Assembly (NCBI RefSeq): GCF_020176955.2
Contig: NZ_JAIUCZ020000007.1
Span: 186,001-250,000, forward strand
Reading direction: 5' to 3'
Source: Nocardia sp. alder85J
Lineage (GTDB): Bacteria > Actinomycetota > Actinomycetes > Mycobacteriales > Mycobacteriaceae
Length of the DNA stretch: 64,000 nt
A model generated the notes under the pieces. That model ran no database searches. It saw only the letters and a program-made list of their open reading frames with translations, and was not told the origin of the DNA. The position numbers were made by a program, and so were the translations under genes. Of this stretch, positions 33,491 through 42,614 are shown in pieces (within the stretch, counting starts at the first letter, position 1; every line of letters starts with the position of its first letter).

Positions 33491-34269
33491 ACCTCACTGT
33501 GCCGGTGGAGATCGAGCGCGCCGCGACCGTCGAGCTCCGCAAGCTCACCGCCTCCCGCGTCGCCCGGCAGGCCGTGCCGGTCGCCGCGGTGCTCGGGCTG
33601 CTGGCCGGCGGCGGGTTCGCGCTGCGCGGCAACGGACCGCAACCGCACGAGACCCTGGCCACCGGCACCGCCAGCGCCGGGTTCTACGTGGCGCTGTTCG
33701 TGACCCTCGCGGCGGCGGCGATCTTCGCCGCGCTCGCCGCCGGCGACGAGTACCGGCACCACAGTCTCGCGCTGACCGCGGTGTTCACCCCCGATCGCGA
33801 TCTGCTCATGGGCGCGAAACTCGGTGTGACCGCGGCCTATTCGTTGTTGCTCGGGGTGTCGGTCGAGGTCGGGGCGCTGCTCGGGCTGCTCGCCGCCGGA
33901 CGGCACCGGATCGAATTCGGGGTGCGGCTGCTGTCGGTGTTCGGCGGCGGGCTGCTCGCCGTCGTGTGCTGGAGTCTGCTCGGCGCGGCCCTGGGCCTGC
34001 TGTTCCGCTCCCCCGGTCCGGCCGTCCTCACCTTGATCCTGTGGCCGCTGATCGCCGAGCCCGCGATCTGGTACGTCGCCCGCTTCGTCGGCGTTCCCGG
34101 ATTCGCGGTGCTGTTCCCGCTGTCGGCAACCGTCGGCGCGGTGATGAACGGCTCGTTCCCGAAAACCCATTTCCTCGCACCCAGCGCGGCATCGGCGGTG
34201 GTGCTGGTGCTGTGGACGGCCGGGGTGTGCGCGGGGGCCTGGTGGTACGTGCGGCGTCGCGACCTGTGA
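33487..34269 (+). CDS. ABC-2-like integral membrane protein
   Basis: A 260-residue permease-like protein with about six hydrophobic segments, starting AVPVAAVLGLLAGGGFALRG and including FYVALFVTLAAAAIFAALAA and LLAVVCWSLLGAALGLLF. The N-terminal amphipathic helix (EIERAATVELRKLTASR) and the GDEYRHHSLALTAVF loop are typical of ABC-2 transporters. ATG 33487 overlaps the stop of the ATPase gene. Together with the preceding ATPase it should form a small homodimeric exporter. The substrate is unknown. Confidence 0.82.
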   Translation: MNLTVPVEIERAATVELRKLTASRVARQAVPVAAVLGLLAGGGFALRGNGPQPHETLATGTASAGFYVALFVTLAAAAIFAALAAGDEYRHHSLALTAVFTPDRDLLMGAKLGVTAAYSLLLGVSVEVGALLGLLAAGRHRIEFGVRLLSVFGGGLLAVVCWSLLGAALGLLFRSPGPAVLTLILWPLIAEPAIWYVARFVGVPGFAVLFPLSATVGAVMNGSFPKTHFLAPSAASAVVLVLWTAGVCAGAWWYVRRRDL

Positions 34270-34332
34270 ACGACGCTGCCCGACAGTCGGTCGGCGCGAT
34301 GAACGACGCTGCCCGACAGTCGGTCGGCGCGA
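34267..34332 (+). repeat. Perfect 33-bp tandem duplication containing an 11-bp palindrome
   Basis: Bases 34267-34299 are repeated exactly at 34300-34332. Each copy holds the palindrome CCGACAGTCGG (34280-34290 and 34313-34323), so the two centres are exactly 33 bases apart, about three helical turns. The first copy begins at the permease stop codon; the array lies 130-195 bases before the fused ABC exporter gene. It could be a paired operator or a simple duplication. Confidence 0.85.
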
Positions 34333-34461
34333 CCGGCTCTCGATGAGCACCGCCGTAGCGGGTCGGCGACGAGTGACCCAACCCGGGTTCCTGCTGTGGC
34401 AGCGACCGTGCGGGTCGGCACCTGCTGGGCTGTCGGTGGGGGTCGGTACTGTCGAATCGGA

Positions 34462-37400
34462 ATGAGTGAGATTCAGGCGCAGACAGACCAGGGGTGGATT
34501 CGGCGGTTGTGGTCGGCGTGCCGGGCACAACCAGGGCTGCTCGCGGGGGTCGCGGCATCGCTCGCGGCGGGAGCCGTGGCGGAGGTGGCGGCGCCGCTGG
34601 CGGCCAAACAGGCATTGGACAACGCTCGCGCGGGCAACGTGCGGATCATCGGCGTGCTCGCGGGAGTCCTCGCGTTGCTGGCGGTGGTCCGGTTCACGAC
34701 CTCGTACGGGCGGCGGTGGCTGGCCGGTCGGCTGGCGCTGAACGTGCAGCACACGATGCGGGTGGATCTGCTGACCGCCCTGCACCGCTACGACGGACCG
34801 CGGCAGGACGGGCTGCGGACCGGTCAGGTGGTGTCCCGGTCGATCAGCGATCTGCAACTGGTGCAGGGTCTGCTGGCGATGGCGCCGCTGGCGGGCATGT
34901 CGGTGTTCATGTCGCTGCTGGCGGCCGTCGTGATGCTGGTGTTGTCGCCGCTGCTGGCGGTGGTGGCGCTGCTGACGGTGCCGGCCATCGCGGTCGTGGT
35001 GTACCGGATCCGGCCGCGGGTGCACGCGGCGACCTGGTCGGCACAGCAGCGGGCCGCCGAACTGGCCCAGCACGTCGAGGAGACCGTCACCGGGGTGCGG
35101 GTGGTGAAGGGCTTCGGCCAGGAGGCCCGGATGGTGCGGGTGCTGGAACAGCACGGCCGCGTCCTCTACGGCGAACGGATGCGGGCGGCCCGCATCGACG
35201 CGCGGATGGCGCCGACGGTGACCGCCATCCCGCAGGCCGGGCTGGTCGCGGTGATCGGGCTGGGCGGGCTGCTGGCGCTGCACGGCGGTATCGGCATCGG
35301 CACCTTCCTCGCCTTCGCCGCGTACGTGACCATGCTGTCGTCCAACACCCGGCTGGTGTCGACGGTGGTCGTGATGGCCCAGCTGACCCGGGCTGCCGCC
35401 GAACGGGTCTACCAGGTGATCGACGAGGCGCCGGACACCATCGATCCGCCCGCGCCCCGCGCCCTGCCGGACGGCCCGCTGGGTATCGACCTGGAAGCGG
35501 TCACCTTCGGTTTCGACCCGGACCGGCCGGTGCTGCGGCATTTCGACCTGACTGTGCGGCCCGGTGAGACGGTCGCGATCATCGGCCCGGCCGGTTCCGG
35601 TAAATCGACGCTGGCGCTGCTGCTGCCGCGGTTCTACCGGCCCGACAGCGGACGGATCGTGCTGCGCGGCGCCGACGACGCGGTCGACATCGCCGAGGTG
35701 CGGGCCGGCGCCTTGCGTGCGGCGGTCGGGGTGGCCTTCGACGACCCGTTCCTGTTCTCCGACACCATCGCCGCCAATATCGCGCTCGGCCACCCCGACG
35801 CCACCGCCGACGAGATCCGCCGCGCCGCGAAACAGGCCGCCGCGGACGAGTTCATCAGCGAACTGCCCGACGGGTACGACACCGTCGTCGGCGAACGCGG
35901 CCTGACCCTGTCCGGCGGCCAGCGCCAGCGCCTCGCCCTGGCCCGCGCCCTGCTGGCCAACCCGCGCATCCTGATCCTCGACGACGCCACCTCGGCCGTC
36001 GACGCGGTCACCGAGGCCGCGATCTTCGACGCGCTACCCGCCCGCGCGGGCCGCACCACCGTGATCCTGGCCCACCGCGAATCCACCCTCGCCCACGCCG
36101 ACCGGGTCATCCGACTGCCCGCACCGCTGACCACCGGCACCGGTGACCTCTGGGACGAGCAGCCGCCCGACCCGGCTGCGCCCGCACCGGCGGAATCAGC
36201 ACCGGCGCTCCAGCCGCTCGCCTCCGGTGAACAGGCGATCGCGATGGCACCGGAAGTCCTTGCACTGCAATATCTTCCGGAGATGCCGGCCGCCGCGCCG
36301 ACGAGCGGCACGAGCACCGGCCCCGACGGCTCGGCGGTGCGCACTCAGGCGGCCGAATATTCGGTGGACGTGCCGCCGGAGATCCGGGAGATGCTGGGTC
36401 GGCTGCCGTCGGCGGCGGAGGTGCCGGGGCTGGACGACCGGGAGCTCGAGCAGGCCGATCCGCGGTTCCGGCTGGTCCGGTTGCTGCGGCCGGTGCGCTG
36501 GTTGCTGGTGGCGGTGGTGGCGTTGCTGGCCGTCGACGGGGTGATCGGGGTGGCGTTCCCGGCGCTCACCCGGTTCGCGCTGGATCACGGGGTGGCCGCG
36601 GGCAGTGCCGGAACGCTGGCGCTGGCCGCGGCGGCGGGGGCCGTGCTGGTGGCGTTGAGCTGGGCGGACGAGTCGGCGGGGACGGTGCTGTCGGCGCGCG
36701 GTGGCGAGCGGGTGCTGTACGGGCTGCGGGTGCGCAGCTACGCCCATCTGCAACGGCTGGGGCTGGACTACTACGAGCGCGAGCTGTCCGGGCGCATCAT
36801 GACCCGGATGACCACGGACATCGACGCGTTGTCCACGTTCTTGCAGACCGGGTTGAGTACGGCGCTGATCAGCGTGGTCACCGCGGTCGGGATCGCGGTG
36901 GCGCTGCTGGTCATCGATACCGAACTGGCGCTGGTGGTGCTGGCGACGTTGCCGCCGCTGATCGCGGCGACGCTGGTGTTCCGGCGGGTGTCGGCAGCCG
37001 CCTATTCGCAGTCGCGGGAGCGGGTGGCGACGGTGAACGCCGATTTCCAGGAGAACGTGGCCGGGCTGCGGGCCACCCAGGCGTATCGCAACGAGGCCGC
37101 GGCGGGACGGCGGTTCGCCGGGTATTCCGACGGGTATCGGCACAGCCGGTTGCGTGCGCAGCGGGCGATCGCGCTGTATTTCGCGTTCGTGATCGCCTGG
37201 GCGGATCTGGCCCAGGCGGCGGTCGTGTACGTCGGCGCGCGTGCGGTGGCGCACGGCACGACGACGGCCGGGACGCTGGTGGCGTTCGTGCTGTACCTGA
37301 GCCTGCTGTTCAGCCCGATCCTGCAACTGTCGCAGGTGTTCGACGGATATCAGCAGGCCCGAGTGGGTTTGCAGCGGATCGCGGCGCTGTTGCGCACACC

Positions 37401-38223
37401 GTCCTCGATCGCGGCCGATCCGGCGCAGCCCGTCCCGCTCGGCGAGCGGCTGCGGGCCGAGGTCGATTTCGACACCGTTCACTTCCGGTATACCGATGCG
37501 AAAGCCATTGCCCTGGATGATGTTTCACTACACATCCCGAGTGGAACCAGTCTCGCGCTGGTCGGCGCGACCGGTGCGGGCAAGTCGACCATCGTGAAGC
37601 TGCTGGCCCGGCTGTACGACCTGCCGCACGCCACGGAGGCCGATCCGAGTCATACCGGTACGGGCCCGGGTGTGATTCGTGTCGCCGGAACCGACATCCG
37701 GGACTACCGGCTCGCCGACTACCGAGCCCGGCTGGGCATGGTGCCCCAGGAAGCACATCTGTTCAGCGGCGATGTCGCGAGCAATATCGCCTTCGGGAAA
37801 CCGGCCGCGACCAGGACGGAGATCGAGCGGGCGGCCGAGGCGGTGGGTGCGCTGGAGCTGATCGCCGGGCTGCCGGCGGGGATGCGGCACCCGGTCGGCG
37901 AGGGTGGTCGCGGGCTGTCGGCCGGTCAGCGGCAGCTGATCGCGCTGGCCCGGGCCGAACTGGTCGACCCGGACCTGCTGCTGCTCGACGAGGCGACCGC
38001 GGTGCTGGACCCGGACACCGAGGAAAAGGTGCTGGCAGCGGGCCGTTCCGTGATGCGCGGGCGGACCTCGGTGATCGTGGCGCACCGGCTGGCGACCGCC
38101 GCGCGGGCCGATCGGATCGCCGTCGTCGAACGGGGCCGGATCGCCGAAATGGGTACCCACGATGAACTTCTGGCTGCGGGCGGTGGCTATTCCCGTATGT
38201 GGTATGCCGCACATCAAGGGTGA
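34462..38223 (+). CDS. Fused two-half ABC multidrug exporter, Rv0194-like
   Basis: A 1,253-residue protein with TMD1-NBD1-TMD2-NBD2 in one chain, like mycobacterial Rv0194. NBD1: Walker A GPAGSGKST from residue 375, LSGGQ at 483, Walker B ILILDD with Asp508 in place of Glu, H-loop AHRES. NBD2: GATGAGKST from 1035, signature LSAGQ at 1152, Walker B DE with Glu1177, AHRLAT. One site therefore has the canonical Glu and the other Asp, the asymmetric arrangement of heterodimeric exporters. A linker of about 80 residues, rich in Ala/Pro, separates the halves. TACTGT nine bases before the ATG suggests a leaderless mRNA. Confidence 0.92.
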   Translation: MSEIQAQTDQGWIRRLWSACRAQPGLLAGVAASLAAGAVAEVAAPLAAKQALDNARAGNVRIIGVLAGVLALLAVVRFTTSYGRRWLAGRLALNVQHTMRVDLLTALHRYDGPRQDGLRTGQVVSRSISDLQLVQGLLAMAPLAGMSVFMSLLAAVVMLVLSPLLAVVALLTVPAIAVVVYRIRPRVHAATWSAQQRAAELAQHVEETVTGVRVVKGFGQEARMVRVLEQHGRVLYGERMRAARIDARMAPTVTAIPQAGLVAVIGLGGLLALHGGIGIGTFLAFAAYVTMLSSNTRLVSTVVVMAQLTRAAAERVYQVIDEAPDTIDPPAPRALPDGPLGIDLEAVTFGFDPDRPVLRHFDLTVRPGETVAIIGPAGSGKSTLALLLPRFYRPDSGRIVLRGADDAVDIAEVRAGALRAAVGVAFDDPFLFSDTIAANIALGHPDATADEIRRAAKQAAADEFISELPDGYDTVVGERGLTLSGGQRQRLALARALLANPRILILDDATSAVDAVTEAAIFDALPARAGRTTVILAHRESTLAHADRVIRLPAPLTTGTGDLWDEQPPDPAAPAPAESAPALQPLASGEQAIAMAPEVLALQYLPEMPAAAPTSGTSTGPDGSAVRTQAAEYSVDVPPEIREMLGRLPSAAEVPGLDDRELEQADPRFRLVRLLRPVRWLLVAVVALLAVDGVIGVAFPALTRFALDHGVAAGSAGTLALAAAAGAVLVALSWADESAGTVLSARGGERVLYGLRVRSYAHLQRLGLDYYERELSGRIMTRMTTDIDALSTFLQTGLSTALISVVTAVGIAVALLVIDTELALVVLATLPPLIAATLVFRRVSAAAYSQSRERVATVNADFQENVAGLRATQAYRNEAAAGRRFAGYSDGYRHSRLRAQRAIALYFAFVIAWADLAQAAVVYVGARAVAHGTTTAGTLVAFVLYLSLLFSPILQLSQVFDGYQQARVGLQRIAALLRTPSSIAADPAQPVPLGERLRAEVDFDTVHFRYTDAKAIALDDVSLHIPSGTSLALVGATGAGKSTIVKLLARLYDLPHATEADPSHTGTGPGVIRVAGTDIRDYRLADYRARLGMVPQEAHLFSGDVASNIAFGKPAATRTEIERAAEAVGALELIAGLPAGMRHPVGEGGRGLSAGQRQLIALARAELVDPDLLLLDEATAVLDPDTEEKVLAAGRSVMRGRTSVIVAHRLATAARADRIAVVERGRIAEMGTHDELLAAGGGYSRMWYAAHQG

Positions 38224-38410
38224 GGAATATTCTCATCTACGGACGAGTCGTCATCTGTGGGGCTGGGTCCATCCAGTGGGCGATGACCTCTCGGACTCGG
38301 GGCTGGGCCTATCCTCAGAAGGGCGCATCGGCGCGCAGCATGCCGATTACCCGTGCCGAGCACGTCACAAACGTCGCAGCGCGAAGAACGAAATGAGGCG
38401 AACACCTGCT

Positions 38411-41400
38411 GTGAGCAGCTCAACATCCCAGTTCGGACAGAACCAGTGGCTCGTCGACGAGATGTACCAGAGGTACAAACAGGACCCGTCGTCCGTCGAC
38501 GAGAGCTGGCACGAATTTCTGGCCGACTACACCCCGGACGCGACGGCCGAAACCACGGCCAACGGGCAGTCCGCCGTCGCCGCCCCGGCGACCGCCGCGC
38601 CCGTCCCGGCTCCGGCCCCGGCGCCCGCTGCTGCGCCCGCCGCCTCCGTTCCCGCCCCTGCCGCCGCGCCCGCGACCCCGAAGCCCGCCGCGCCTGCTGC
38701 CGCGCCCGCGACCCCGAAGCCCGCCGCGTCGCCCGTGCCCGCCCCGAAGATCGCCGCGCCGGCGTCGACCGCCGCCGCGCCGCCGCAGGCGCGTACCACG
38801 CAGCCCGCCGCGGCCGCCGCGCCGACCACGGCCCCGAAGCCCGCCGAGCCCGCCGCCGATCAGTCGCAGGTGCTGCGCGGCCCGGCCGCGGCCATCGTGA
38901 AGAACATGTCGGCCTCGCTGACCATCCCCACCGCCACCAGCGTCCGGGCCATCCCGGCCAAGCTGATGATCGACAACCGGCTGGTCATCAACAACCATCT
39001 GGCCCGCACCCGCGGCGGCAAGATCTCCTTCACCCATCTGCTGGGCTACGCCATCGTGCAGGCGGTGAAGGCGTTCCCCAATATGAACCGGCACTTCACC
39101 GAGATCGACGGGAAGCCGAACGCCGTCACCCCGGCCCACACCAATCTGGGCCTGGCCATCGACCTGCCGGGTAAGAACGGCAGCCGCACGCTCGTGGTCG
39201 CGGCCATCAAGAACACCGAGACCATGACCTTCGGCCAGTTCCACTCGGCCTACGAGGACATCGTCCGCCGCGCCCGCGACGGCAAACTCGGCACCGAGGA
39301 CTTCACCGGCGTCACCATCTCGCTGACCAACCCCGGCACCATCGGCACCAACCATTCGGTGCCGCGGCTGATGCCGGGTCAGGGCGCGATCGTCGGCGCC
39401 GGCGCGATGGAGTACCCGGCCGAGTTCCAGGGCATGAGCGACGAGCAGCTGGCCCAGATCGGCATCGGCAAGCTGATGACGCTGACGTCGACCTACGACC
39501 ATCGCATCATCCAGGGCGCGGAGTCCGGCGACTTCCTGCGCACGATTCACCAGCTGTTGATCGCCGACGAGTTCTACGACGACGTCTTCCACACCATGGG
39601 CGTGCCGTACGAGCCGGTGCGCTGGCGCAAGGACATCAAGGAACGCGGCGTCGACAAGAGCGTGCGCGTCCAGGAGATGATCACCGCCTACCGCGACCGC
39701 GGCCACCTGATGGCCGACACCGATCCGCTGCGGCTGGTCAAGGACAAGTTTCGCAGCCATCCGGACCTGGACGTCACCCAGCACGGTCTGACCCTGTGGG
39801 ACCTGGACCGCGAGTTCAACGTGGCCGGTTTCCACAACCAGGAGCGGATGAAGCTACGCGACGTCCTGTCCATCCTGCGTGATGCCTACTGCCGGCACGT
39901 GGGTGTCGAGTACACCCACATCCTCGATCCCGAGCAGCGCAAGTGGATCCAGGATCGGGTCGAGCAGAAGCACGACAAGCCGACCGTCGCCCAGCAGAAG
40001 TACATCCTGTCGCGGCTGAACGCGGCCGAGGCGTTCGAGACCTTCCTGCAGACCAAGTACGTCGGCCAGAAGCGGTTCTCGCTGGAGGGCGCCGAGTCCA
40101 CCATCCCGATGATGGACGCGGTCATCGACCAGTGCGCCGAGCACGCGCTCGACGAGGTCGTCATCGGCATGCCGCACCGCGGCCGGCTGAACGTGCTGGC
40201 CAATATCGTCGGCAAGCCCTACTCGCAGATCTTCACCGAGTTCGAGGGCAACATGAACCCGGCCGCCGCGCACGGCTCTGGCGACGTGAAGTACCACCTG
40301 GGCGCCGAGGGCACCTACATCCAGATGTTCGGCGACAACGACATCAAGGTGTCACTGACCGCGAACCCGTCGCATCTGGAGGCGGTCGACCCGGTCGTGG
40401 AGGGTCTGGTCCGCGCCAAGCAGGACCTGCTCACCAAGGAAGACCTGATCACCAAGGGCGAGGAGGCGCGCACCTTCTCGGTCGTGCCGATGATGCTGCA
40501 CGGTGACGCGGCCTTCGCCGGTCAGGGTGTGGTCGCCGAGACGCTGAACCTGGGTGGCCTGCGCGGCTACCGGGTCGGCGGCACGGTGCACATCGTGGTG
40601 AACAACCAGATCGGCTTCACCACCGCGCCGGAGAACAGCCGGTCCACCGAGTACTCCACCGATATCGCCAAGTTCATCGGCGCGCCGGTGTTCCACGTCA
40701 ACGGCGACGATCCGGAGGCGTGCGTCTGGGTGGCGCAGCTGGCGGTCGACTTCCGCGAGCAGTTCCACAAGGACGTCGTCATCGACCTGATCTGCTACCG
40801 CCGTCGCGGCCACAACGAGGGTGACGACCCGTCTATGACGCAGCCGTACATGTACGACGTCATCGACACCAAGCGCAGCGTCCGCAAGTCCTACACCGAG
40901 GCCCTGATCGGCCGTGGTGACATCTCCATGAAGGAGGCCGAGGACGCGCTACGGGACTACCAGGGTCAGCTGGAGCGGGTGTTCAACGAGGTCCGCGAGC
41001 TGGAGAAGTACCCGCCGGCCCCGAGCCACTCGGTCGAGACGGAGCAGACCGTGCCGACCACGGTCGTCACCGCCGTCGACAAGACCGTGTTGCAGCGCAT
41101 CGGCGACGCGTTCCTGAACGTGCCCGAGGGCTTCGCCGTGCATCCGCGCGTGAAGCCGGTACTGGAGAAGCGCCGCGAGATGTCCTACGAGGGCAAGGTG
41201 GACTGGGCGTTCGGCGAGCTGCTGGCGTTCGGCACCCTGGTCGACGAGGGTCGCGCGGTGCGCCTGACCGGTCAGGACTCCCGCCGCGGCACCTTCTCGC
41301 AGCGGCATTCGGTGGTCATCGACCGCAAGACCGGCGCCGAGTACACCCCGCTGCACAACATCGGCAGCGCCAACCCGGGCTGGTTCGCGGTGCACGATTC

Positions 41401-42250
41401 GGCGCTGTCCGAATATGCCGCGGTCGGCTTCGAATACGGCTACTCCCTGGGCAATCCGGAAGCGCTGGTGCTCTGGGAGGCGCAGTTCGGTGACTTCGTC
41501 AACGGCGCCCAGTCGATCATCGACGAGTTCATCTCCTCCGGTGAGGCCAAGTGGGGCCAGCTGTCGGAGGTCGTGCTGCTGCTGCCGCACGGCCACGAGG
41601 GCCAGGGCCCGGACCACACCTCCGGCCGCATCGAGCGCTTCCTGATGCTGTGCGCCGAGGGTTCGATGACGGTGGCGGTCCCGTCCACCCCGTCGAACTA
41701 CTTCCACCTGCTGCGCCGGCACGTGCTCGACGGCATCCGCCGCCCGCTGATCGTCTTCACCCCGAAGTCGATGCTGCGCAACAAGGCCGTGGTCTCCGAT
41801 ATCGAGGACTTCACCGACAACAAGTTCCGCTCGGTGCTCGAGGAGCCGACCTACGAGAGCGGCGACGGCGACCGCACGAAGGTGAAGCGCATCCTGCTCA
41901 CCTCGGGCAAGCTCTACTACGAGCTGGCCGCCGACAAGGCCAAGAAGAACCGCGACGATGTGGCGATCATCCGGATCGAGCAGCTGTACCCGATCCCGTC
42001 GTACCGCCTCAACGAGAAGCTGGCCACCTACCCCAACGCCACCGATCTGGTGTGGGTGCAGGAGGAACCGGCCAACCAGGGCGCCTGGCCCTTCTTCGGC
42101 CTGAACCTCCCGGAGATCCTCCCGGAGCGCTTCGGCAAACTGCGCCGCATCTCCCGGCGCGCCATGTCGGCCCCCTCCTCGGGCTCCGGCAAGGTGCACG
42201 CCGTGGAGCAGGCGGAGATCATCGGCGAGGCCTTCGCCCCGACCGCCTGA
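38411..42250 (+). CDS. kgd: 2-oxoglutarate decarboxylase/dehydrogenase E1-E2 fusion
   Basis: A 1,279-residue KGD/OdhA enzyme of the TCA cycle. The N-terminus SQFGQNQWLVDEMYQRYKQD and SSVDESWHEFLADY is diagnostic. An Ala/Pro linker (about 50-150) leads to the E2-like succinyltransferase domain, with active-site TYDHRIIQGAESGDFL near residue 364. The ThDP-dependent E1 follows: MPHRGRLNVLANIVGKPYSQ near 587, GDAAFAGQGVVAETLNLGGL, HIVVNNQIGFTT, and late HGHEGQGPDHTSGRIERFL. GTG 38411 is chosen by homology; ATG 38393 is in frame. A strong hairpin follows the stop. Confidence 0.97.
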   Translation: MSSSTSQFGQNQWLVDEMYQRYKQDPSSVDESWHEFLADYTPDATAETTANGQSAVAAPATAAPVPAPAPAPAAAPAASVPAPAAAPATPKPAAPAAAPATPKPAASPVPAPKIAAPASTAAAPPQARTTQPAAAAAPTTAPKPAEPAADQSQVLRGPAAAIVKNMSASLTIPTATSVRAIPAKLMIDNRLVINNHLARTRGGKISFTHLLGYAIVQAVKAFPNMNRHFTEIDGKPNAVTPAHTNLGLAIDLPGKNGSRTLVVAAIKNTETMTFGQFHSAYEDIVRRARDGKLGTEDFTGVTISLTNPGTIGTNHSVPRLMPGQGAIVGAGAMEYPAEFQGMSDEQLAQIGIGKLMTLTSTYDHRIIQGAESGDFLRTIHQLLIADEFYDDVFHTMGVPYEPVRWRKDIKERGVDKSVRVQEMITAYRDRGHLMADTDPLRLVKDKFRSHPDLDVTQHGLTLWDLDREFNVAGFHNQERMKLRDVLSILRDAYCRHVGVEYTHILDPEQRKWIQDRVEQKHDKPTVAQQKYILSRLNAAEAFETFLQTKYVGQKRFSLEGAESTIPMMDAVIDQCAEHALDEVVIGMPHRGRLNVLANIVGKPYSQIFTEFEGNMNPAAAHGSGDVKYHLGAEGTYIQMFGDNDIKVSLTANPSHLEAVDPVVEGLVRAKQDLLTKEDLITKGEEARTFSVVPMMLHGDAAFAGQGVVAETLNLGGLRGYRVGGTVHIVVNNQIGFTTAPENSRSTEYSTDIAKFIGAPVFHVNGDDPEACVWVAQLAVDFREQFHKDVVIDLICYRRRGHNEGDDPSMTQPYMYDVIDTKRSVRKSYTEALIGRGDISMKEAEDALRDYQGQLERVFNEVRELEKYPPAPSHSVETEQTVPTTVVTAVDKTVLQRIGDAFLNVPEGFAVHPRVKPVLEKRREMSYEGKVDWAFGELLAFGTLVDEGRAVRLTGQDSRRGTFSQRHSVVIDRKTGAEYTPLHNIGSANPGWFAVHDSALSEYAAVGFEYGYSLGNPEALVLWEAQFGDFVNGAQSIIDEFISSGEAKWGQLSEVVLLLPHGHEGQGPDHTSGRIERFLMLCAEGSMTVAVPSTPSNYFHLLRRHVLDGIRRPLIVFTPKSMLRNKAVVSDIEDFTDNKFRSVLEEPTYESGDGDRTKVKRILLTSGKLYYELAADKAKKNRDDVAIIRIEQLYPIPSYRLNEKLATYPNATDLVWVQEEPANQGAWPFFGLNLPEILPERFGKLRRISRRAMSAPSSGSGKVHAVEQAEIIGEAFAPTA

Positions 42251-42266
42251 TCCCGCACATCGCACC

Positions 42267-42307
42267 ACCCCGGGCCGGGTCGCTCACCGAGCGACCCGGC
42301 CCGGGGT
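42267..42307 (+). terminator. Perfect 19-bp-stem terminator after kgd
   Basis: Arms 42267-42285 and 42289-42307 are exactly complementary over 19 bases around a three-base ACC loop, starting 17 bases after the kgd stop. The stem is GC-rich and has no long T run, as is common in actinobacteria. Confidence 0.8.
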
Positions 42308-42341
42308 CCGTTTCCGTGGTCGGTCGAGGTCCGGCCTCGGC

Positions 42342-42371
42342 CGACATATATGCCACAATACTCATATGTCG
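42342..42371. promoter_or_regulatory. Inverted-repeat operator over the vapB start
   Basis: CGACATAT (42342-42349) and ATATGTCG (42364-42371) form a perfect eight-base dyad with a 14-base spacer that includes a -10-like CACAAT or AATACT. The right arm overlaps the ATG of vapB at 42366. There is no ribosome site, so transcription probably starts at or next to the ATG. The layout fits autorepression by the antitoxin complex. Confidence 0.55.
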
Positions 42372-42614
42372 TTGAAACGAACCATGGTCTACGCGGACGC
42401 CGGCGATCTGGCGGTCATCAAGGAGGCCGCCGCCAACAGCGAAGTCAGCGAGGCCGAAATCATCCGGAATGCGATTCATCTTGCCGCGCAGCGACTTCGC
42501 CGTCGTTCGGAGCCGTTGCGGCTGCGGCGTTTCGCGAGCGGTGATCCCGGACTGGCCGGGCGAGTGGACGACTACCTCGCCGACGGATTCGGTGACGATG
42601 CGGATCGCCGTTGA
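42366..42614 (+). CDS. vapB: VapB-type ribbon-helix-helix antitoxin
   Basis: An 82-residue antitoxin. The RHH strand SLKRTMVYADAGDLAVIKEA and helix-turn EVSEAEIIRNAIHLAAQRLR occupy the first 45 residues. The C-terminal half is charged and carries an acidic tail (DDYLADGFGDDADRR) that would wrap around the PIN toxin. The message is probably leaderless. The stop overlaps the start of the toxin gene by four bases. It represses its own promoter through the inverted repeat over its start. Confidence 0.85.
   Translation: MSLKRTMVYADAGDLAVIKEAAANSEVSEAEIIRNAIHLAAQRLRRRSEPLRLRRFASGDPGLAGRVDDYLADGFGDDADRR

Noticed and set aside
33271..35793. 840-codon minus-strand frame across the ABC genes
   Set aside because: The product is rich in His, Gln, Arg and Gly with no domain; the plus strand has Walker motifs and membrane segments.
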